Origin: Nitratiruptor sp.
GTDB lineage: Bacteria; Campylobacterota; Campylobacteria; Campylobacterales; Nitratiruptoraceae
NCBI GenBank assembly: GCA_015494595.1
Contig: WGAX01000016.1
Location: 1-18,677, forward strand
Length of the DNA: 18,677 bases
Direction: 5' to 3'
The notes beneath the pieces are model-generated. The model saw nothing but the letters and a program-made list of their open reading frames with translations. It ran no database searches and was not told the DNA's origin. The position numbers and the translations under genes were made by a program. Shown here piece by piece: positions 14,905 to 18,677 of the stretch (positions are counted from its first letter, which is position 1; each line of letters starts with the position of its first letter).

Positions 14905-15131
14905 TGGAAAAGAGGGTTATTAAAATCTATCCATCTGTGGTAATTAGATATGAGGGAGAGGAGACTCCTGTCTCCCTTAAATGGTATGAGCAAAATAGAG
15001 ATTCTTTAGATTTTATTACCTATTTATTAATTATTTTCTATCAAGATGGCTCAAAAGAAGAGAGATATTTTGATACTTATGCTGCTATGTTAGCTGCAAT
15101 GCAAGAGTTGTATACTTCACTTAAAAAATAG
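14904..15131 (+). CDS. uncharacterised 75-aa protein
   Basis: Not recognised. It starts at an ATG sharing one base with the dksA stop (TAATG), so it is probably translated from the dksA message. It is soluble, with alternating hydrophobic strands (VIKIYPSVVIRYEG, FITYLLIIFYQDGS) and a final helix (FDTYAAMLAAMQELYTSL), suggesting a small alpha/beta fold. There are no cysteines or known motifs. Its stop lies inside the possible sigma-28 promoter of motA. Confidence 0.75.
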   Translation: MEKRVIKIYPSVVIRYEGEETPVSLKWYEQNRDSLDFITYLLIIFYQDGSKEERYFDTYAAMLAAMQELYTSLKK

Positions 15132-15147
15132 CTCCACTATCCGATAA
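15122..15147 (+). promoter_or_regulatory. candidate sigma-28 (FliA) promoter for motA
   Basis: TAAA (15122-15125) and TCCGATAA (15140-15147) are separated by 14 bases. The flagellar sigma-28 consensus is TAAA, about 15 bases, then GCCGATAA in enterics or CGATWT in Campylobacter. The A-run lets the -35 slide by a few bases. The motA ATG is 40 bases downstream of the -10. An alternative vegetative -10, TAAAAT, lies at 15159-15164 without an extended TG. A flagellar promoter would fit the stator genes that follow. Confidence 0.4.
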
Positions 15148-15186
15148 TTTCTATCACATAAAATAGAAAATAGGTAGGATTTTACG

Positions 15187-15945
15187 ATGGATTTGGGAAC
15201 ATTAATAGGGCTCGGTGGTGCCTGGATTTTAATTATTGTTTCTATAGTGCTGGGTGGAAGTCCTGGAGCATTTATTAATGGGCCTTCTATATTGATTGTT
15301 GTTGGTGGTGGTTTTGCAGCCTCTCTTGCAGCCTTTCCTCTTAAAGATTTTATTCAAGGAGTTAAAGCAGCAGGAAAAGTTTTTAAACCAACTATTCCAG
15401 ATCCCCTTGAGTTGATCGATTTTTTAGTAGAAGCTACAAAAAAGGCGAGGAAAGAGGGGATATTAGCTCTTGAAACAGATATTGATAAGTTTTATGAAAG
15501 AGACAAGATTCTTGGAAATATTATGCGGATGCTTATTGATGGGCAGAGTATTGAAGAGATTGAGAGTAATTTTGAAAATGCAATAGCGCAAGAGGAGCAA
15601 AAATTAGATACAGAAGTAAAAGTGTGGGACTCATTAGGGGAGCTTTTCCCTGCACTAGGAATGATTGGTACATTAATAGGTCTTATTCAGATGTTACAAA
15701 ATCTTTCTGATCCTGCAGCGCTTGGTCCTGGTATGGCTGTTGCAATGATTACCACTTTGTATGGTGCTATTTTGGCAAATATTTTGTGTTTACCTATTGC
15801 TAAAAAATTAAAATATTATAAAGATCTTTTGCTTCTTTATAAAGAGTCTTACCTCATTACTATAAAAAGTATTGAAAAAGGCATCAATCCAAACTCTTTA
15901 CAGCAGCAACTTTCTGCACTTTTTGGTGTTGAAATGGTGGAATAG
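15187..15945 (+). CDS. motA: flagellar stator protein MotA
   Basis: Five copies of MotA surround two MotB to form the ion-driven stator of the flagellar motor in the inner membrane. The 252-aa length is that of the short MotA/PomA type. There are four membrane segments (about 4-24, 33-53, 153-172, 182-203) with a cytoplasmic loop between the second and third. That loop carries the charged residues that push the rotor (region RMLIDGQSIEEIESNFENA, 114-132). Prolines in FPALGMIGTLIG (154-165) and LGPGMAVA (179-186) match the conserved ones. The TLYGAILANILCLPIA end is PomA-like. Whether H+ or Na+ drives it cannot be read safely. The ribosome binding site TAGGA precedes the start. Confidence 0.95.
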   Translation: MDLGTLIGLGGAWILIIVSIVLGGSPGAFINGPSILIVVGGGFAASLAAFPLKDFIQGVKAAGKVFKPTIPDPLELIDFLVEATKKARKEGILALETDIDKFYERDKILGNIMRMLIDGQSIEEIESNFENAIAQEEQKLDTEVKVWDSLGELFPALGMIGTLIGLIQMLQNLSDPAALGPGMAVAMITTLYGAILANILCLPIAKKLKYYKDLLLLYKESYLITIKSIEKGINPNSLQQQLSALFGVEMVE

Positions 15946-15946
15946 T

Positions 15947-16654
15947 ATGGCAAGGAAAAAGAAGCAGGAGTGTCCAAGTATTCCTGGGTGGCTTGTAAGT
16001 TTTGGGGATCTTATGTCCCTTCTTCTTACTTTTTTTATTCTTTTATACTCAATGAGTACAGTTTCGTTAGAGAAATTCTATCAATCACTGCGAGGTTTGA
16101 CAGAAGCCTTTGGTGGTCGTAAAATGACTCAAGAGGATAGGACTTTATTAAAAAATAGACTTGATGTCTCTTTAGATCATATGTATCCTCGTATAAAAAA
16201 GAAAAAGCAGCTGTTAAAAGCTCTGTATGAGATTAAAGAGAGTCTAAAGCGGGCAGGGATTGGTGCAGAAGTTATAGAGCATGGAAGTAGGGTAGGGTTA
16301 AGGATTTTTAGTGATAATATCTTTCCTCCAGGAAGCGCAATTCCTACAAGAGAAGCTATGGTACATTTTCAGGCTTTATGTAAGAAATTTAAAGATAGTG
16401 GTTTTCATATGAGTATTATAGGATATACGGATAATACCCCTATTAAATCGGAAAAATTTAAAAATAATTGGGAGCTTTCTGTATACAGAGCTATAACAGT
16501 TTTGCGTTTTTTTATAGCATGTGGTTATGATAAAAGGTTGTTGAGTGCTGCAGGAAGAGGGGAGTATGATCCTATTGCTCCTAATGATACTCCTAACAAT
16601 AGAGCAAGAAATAGGCGTATAGAGTTTATGATCGAAATTCCAGGAGTGGGATAA
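15947..16654 (+). CDS. motB: flagellar stator protein MotB, first copy
   Basis: A 235-aa MotB. I start it at ATG 15947 (MARKKKQECPSIPGW), one base after the motA stop and with GGTGGA upstream; an in-frame ATG at 15872 would overlap motA by 74 bases and adds an unrelated tail. The single membrane helix contains the ion-binding Asp21 (WLVSFGDLMSLLL). A probable plug helix follows (about 42-60). The C-terminal OmpA-like peptidoglycan-binding domain has GYTDN, then NNWELSVYRA and NNRARNRRIEF, all standard binding residues. It has everything needed for a working stator with MotA. Its first 100 bases closely match the next gene. Confidence 0.95.
   Translation: MARKKKQECPSIPGWLVSFGDLMSLLLTFFILLYSMSTVSLEKFYQSLRGLTEAFGGRKMTQEDRTLLKNRLDVSLDHMYPRIKKKKQLLKALYEIKESLKRAGIGAEVIEHGSRVGLRIFSDNIFPPGSAIPTREAMVHFQALCKKFKDSGFHMSIIGYTDNTPIKSEKFKNNWELSVYRAITVLRFFIACGYDKRLLSAAGRGEYDPIAPNDTPNNRARNRRIEFMIEIPGVG
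15968..16042 (+). repeat. near-identical 75-base direct repeat, copy 1 (in motB)
   Basis: This stretch, coding for the juxtamembrane segment and most of the membrane helix of the first MotB, matches 16678-16752 at 74 of 75 bases. The only difference is G versus A (Val versus Ile codon). A further 15 bases at each start codon (ATGGCAAGGAAAAAG) are also identical. Beyond the repeat the two genes differ even at synonymous sites. Confidence 0.95.
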
Positions 16655-17343
16655 TGGCAAGGAAAAAGAGAGAGGAAGAGTGTCCAAGTATTCCTGGGTG
16701 GCTTATAAGTTTTGGGGATCTTATGTCCCTTCTTCTTACTTTTTTTATTCTTCTGTATGCGATGAGTACAGTGGATGTAACAAAAGCTCTTAAGTTTCTT
16801 TCTTACTTTCAAGGAGAGCCAAAATATAAACCTTTACGCATTAGTGTAGTACAGCCAATTGTTCCTTTTAGTACAGATGTTATAAAAAAAATAAAGAGAC
16901 GGATTAAGAGACTTTTGCCAAATAGTGCTTATCAAATCAGTACCACTACCAAATATGTGATTGTAAGACTTTTTAATGATGTTATTTTTCCAGGAAATGG
17001 TTATAAGCTTACTTCAGCAGCAAGGGGAGCTTTGGAAGAGATCGCTTTTATTTTGAATGATTTGCAAAATAGAGATAAATTTATTATAAAAGTGCAGGGA
17101 CATGCGTTTATTAATAAAGAGCTGCCTCTAACAGCAGGCGTGCAGGATGTATGGGATCTCTCTGTAAAAAGGGCAGAGGCAGTAGCTTTTTTTTTAATGC
17201 AAAAGGGTGTGAATAGCTCTCTTTTTTTTATTAGTGGTTATGGAGATACTAAGCCATTATACACTTGGAACAATCCTCTTTTAAAACGTCGTAATAATAG
17301 AGTAGAGATACTTATTGAGGTAGAGAGGAGGCTCTCTTCTTAA
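16654..17343 (+). CDS. MotB-like stator protein, second divergent copy
   Basis: A 229-aa paralog of the preceding gene, joined to it by a TAATG overlap. The N-terminus and membrane helix are almost the same (MARKKREEECPSIPGW, ion-binding Asp22). After about residue 40 it diverges strongly: the plug region lacks clear similarity and the linker is different. The OmpA-like domain keeps DLSVKRAEAVAFFL and RRNNRVEIL, but GYTDN is replaced by GHAFINKE, so peptidoglycan binding may be altered. The reading frame is intact and the key Asp is kept, so it is not a pseudogene. It could form its own stator with MotA or a mixed dimer with the first MotB. Its stop shares the palindrome TTAA with the stop of the convergent gene. 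Confidence 0.88.
   Translation: MARKKREEECPSIPGWLISFGDLMSLLLTFFILLYAMSTVDVTKALKFLSYFQGEPKYKPLRISVVQPIVPFSTDVIKKIKRRIKRLLPNSAYQISTTTKYVIVRLFNDVIFPGNGYKLTSAARGALEEIAFILNDLQNRDKFIIKVQGHAFINKELPLTAGVQDVWDLSVKRAEAVAFFLMQKGVNSSLFFISGYGDTKPLYTWNNPLLKRRNNRVEILIEVERRLSS
16678..16752 (+). repeat. near-identical 75-base direct repeat, copy 2 (in second motB-like gene)
   Basis: The partner of 15968-16042, with 74 of 75 bases identical, lying 710 bases downstream in the same orientation. It codes for the same part of the second MotB-like protein. Confidence 0.95.
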
Positions 17344-17639
17344 TATGCGCCTCCATTTTTAAACTCTTCGATCTCCATCTCTACCATTTTATCAATGAGA
17401 ATTTTAAATATATCAGCGACAAGATTAGGAGAGATTCCTAATGTGGCAGCTAGATGTCTAACGTGATTGAGAACATCTGCAATTCTCTCATCGCTTTTTA
17501 TCTCTTCTATGCTCTCTTTAAATTTTGCTGCTTGCTTAACATATTTACTGCGATTAGCAATAAGTTTAACAATCTCTTCATCAATCTTATCTATCTCTTT
17601 TCTTACATCTTCTAGACTTGAACAATTTTTTACTTCCAT
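17340..17639 (-). CDS. AroQ-class chorismate mutase-like protein, PchB-like
   Basis: A 99-aa all-helical protein of the AroQ chorismate mutase family, which turns chorismate into prephenate for Phe/Tyr synthesis. The sequence is closest, from memory, to PchB (isochorismate-pyruvate lyase, 101 aa): CSSLEDVRKEIDKIDEEIV and YVKQAAKFK line up with one residue offset. Active-site Arg13, Arg30 and Lys41 match PchB Arg14, Arg31 and Lys42. At the position of the PchB/E. coli Gln there is Glu89, the residue that yeast chorismate mutase has there. Without siderophore or salicylate genes nearby, chorismate mutase is the more likely activity. It begins 10 bases inside the end of xerH with AAGGAG as ribosome binding site, and overlaps the end of the second motB by four bases. 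Confidence 0.85.
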   Translation of the reverse strand: MEVKNCSSLEDVRKEIDKIDEEIVKLIANRSKYVKQAAKFKESIEEIKSDERIADVLNHVRHLAATLGISPNLVADIFKILIDKMVEMEIEEFKNGGAY

Positions 17640-18677
17640 GTTTTTTTCTCCTTATTTTTGGTTATGTTATCCATAATGCTTGCTGCTTTGTAAAGCTTTT
17701 GCTTATCAAAGTGTGTATAGATACGAGAGGTATCTAAGCTGGCATGCCCTAGAGCTTCTTGTACCAGTACAATGTCTTTACTTTTGTTGTAGAGTAGGGT
17801 AGCAAAAGTATGGCGTAGCATATGAGCTCCATTTTTTTCTTTTCTTATACCGCAACTTACTAAGATTTTTTCTACAACTCTGCTTATATAAGCTTGTGTA
17901 AGAGGCTCTCCTTTTTTATTACAAAAAAGAAGATTGTCCTTACATATTCTTTTTTGCATCCACTCCTGTAAATCTTTGGTAATTTTTTCTGATTTAATCA
18001 TAACTACTCTTGCTCTATTTCCTTTTCCTTTTATTTTTATAAGAAATATTTCTTTCTCTGGAATAATATCTTTTATAGTAATATGGATAGCTTCTGAAAC
18101 TCTTATACCTGTGTAAAGGATAAGTTTAATAAGAAGTCTATTTCGTGCTGCAATGTCGGGTTTGAATCGGTAAGTTTCAACTGCTTGTAAGAAATTAGCA
18201 ATTTCATCTTCATTCAAAAATACAGGTAGTTTTGTTCCACTTTTTCCTCTTAGTCCTAACCAGTTTTTTAACTCTATATTATAATTATGGTTATCTTCAT
18301 TATTATTGTCTATATATTTGAAAAAATTGATCATTGCAATACGGTAGTTCTTTTTAGTGGCATTGCTAAGTCCTCCCGTGGCAGATGTCAGAAAATCGAT
18401 TATAATTTCTTCATCTATCTCTTCCATAGAAGCAAGACCTAAATGGCAAAGATGTGTGTAGAGTTTCTCTAATGGTTTATAGTATGTATTAACGCCGATA
18501 AGACCAGCATTTCTTGCTTGTTTTACAAGAATACTGAGCTCTTCTATAGATGATGTGCCTCGTGTTAAAGATTGGATTGCTTTTGCTATTTGGTTTTGAT
18601 CTTTTACTTGCGTATTGGAGAGGGAGTTGAGTTTGAATCTAATGTAGCGCTCCATCCAAAAGCGCAAGGTTGTACAG
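17630..18677 (-). CDS. xerH: XerH-type tyrosine recombinase, 5' end outside the window
   Basis: Site-specific recombinase that resolves chromosome dimers at a dif-type site; in Helicobacter and Campylobacter a single XerH does the work of XerC and XerD. Counting from a TTG at 18667 the catalytic residues are Arg189 (TGIRV), Lys215 (KGKG), His282 and Arg285 (HMLRH), His308 (LGHAS) and Tyr317 (SRIYTHF): the full set. SLSNTQVKDQN and GAHMLRHTFATLL closely match H. pylori XerH as I remember it. Helicobacter XerH has about 15-20 more residues before SLSN, and the frame is open to the edge, so the true start is probably beyond 18677. The stop overlaps the chorismate mutase-like gene by 10 bases. 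No dif-like site is recognised in the window. Confidence 0.93.
   Translation of the reverse strand, partial: CTTLRFWMERYIRFKLNSLSNTQVKDQNQIAKAIQSLTRGTSSIEELSILVKQARNAGLIGVNTYYKPLEKLYTHLCHLGLASMEEIDEEIIIDFLTSATGGLSNATKKNYRIAMINFFKYIDNNNEDNHNYNIELKNWLGLRGKSGTKLPVFLNEDEIANFLQAVETYRFKPDIAARNRLLIKLILYTGIRVSEAIHITIKDIIPEKEIFLIKIKGKGNRARVVMIKSEKITKDLQEWMQKRICKDNLLFCNKKGEPLTQAYISRVVEKILVSCGIRKEKNGAHMLRHTFATLLYNKSKDIVLVQEALGHASLDTSRIYTHFDKQKLYKAASIMDNITKNKEKKTWK

Noticed and set aside
15872..15946. Longer start for the first motB, overlapping motA by 74 bases
   Set aside because: The extra 25 residues do not resemble any MotB start; the ATG at 15947 has a good ribosome binding site and gives the same N-terminus as the second copy.
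16376..16812. Minus-strand open frames opposite the motB genes
   Set aside because: They are shadows of well-supported coding regions with low-complexity, unnatural composition.
15947..17343. Reading the two motB genes as one gene broken by a frameshift or as an assembly duplication
   Set aside because: Each frame is complete with its own start, Asp and OmpA-like domain, and the C-terminal parts are clearly different, so this is a paralog pair.
17630..18677. Tyrosine recombinase as sign of a phage, integron or genomic island
   Set aside because: It matches the chromosomal XerH type, its neighbours are core genes, and no attachment repeats or phage genes are present.
1..18677. CRISPR array, tRNA, rRNA, transposase or toxin-antitoxin genes
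   Set aside because: Nearly all the sequence is accounted for by protein genes and gaps under about 125 bases; no regular repeats, cloverleaf-like segments or transposase motifs were seen.

Overview
The window is a gene-dense, low-GC bacterial chromosome segment that I place in the Campylobacterota (Epsilonproteobacteria). The main evidence is: a XerH-type tyrosine recombinase closely resembling, from memory, the Helicobacter pylori protein; an HslV starting MFEATTI, as in Helicobacter; extended -10 promoters (TGnTAnAAT) without clear -35 boxes; and genes packed with ATGA/TAATG overlaps. Genus cannot be read from the sequence; a free-living or vent-type member with pili and flagella is an inference.

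Layout. (1) Positions 1-3629, minus strand: the mshI-mshJ-mshK-mshL block, i.e. the alignment subcomplex and secretin of an MSHA-type type IV pilus (or pseudopilus). The secretin runs off the left edge. (2) Positions 3686-8089, minus strand: argG-rplI-hslV-hslU-era, five tightly coupled housekeeping genes (arginine synthesis, ribosomal protein bL9, HslUV protease, ribosome-assembly GTPase). (3) Positions 8164-10147, plus strand: rsmD, a lone DppC-type ABC permease and two small uncharacterised genes. (4) kdsB (10151-10870, minus) lies opposite a chain of overlapping plus-strand genes: a TrmN6-like methyltransferase, a YkgJ-type cysteine-cluster protein, a TPR lipoprotein and trpC (10915-14010). 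(5) A YqeY-type gene (minus, 13991-14434) converges on trpC and diverges from dksA and a 75-aa unknown gene. (6) motA and two tandem motB genes (15187-17343, plus). (7) A small AroQ/PchB-type chorismate mutase-like gene downstream of xerH (minus, 17340-18677); xerH is cut by the right edge.

Most of the window is ordinary core genome. No gap between genes exceeds about 125 bases, and I see no mobile element, CRISPR array, rRNA or tRNA. The most unusual part is the stator locus. One motA is followed by two intact motB paralogs whose membrane-segment coding sequences match at 74 of 75 bases while their periplasmic domains are strongly diverged. This points to gene conversion or a domain swap and raises the possibility of mixed or alternative stators. 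Other points of interest are a possible sigma-28 promoter before motA, a lone ABC permease with a degenerate EAA loop, a chorismate mutase-like protein with PchB-like sequence but Glu at the usual Gln position, and overlapping divergent -10 boxes between kdsB and the methyltransferase gene.
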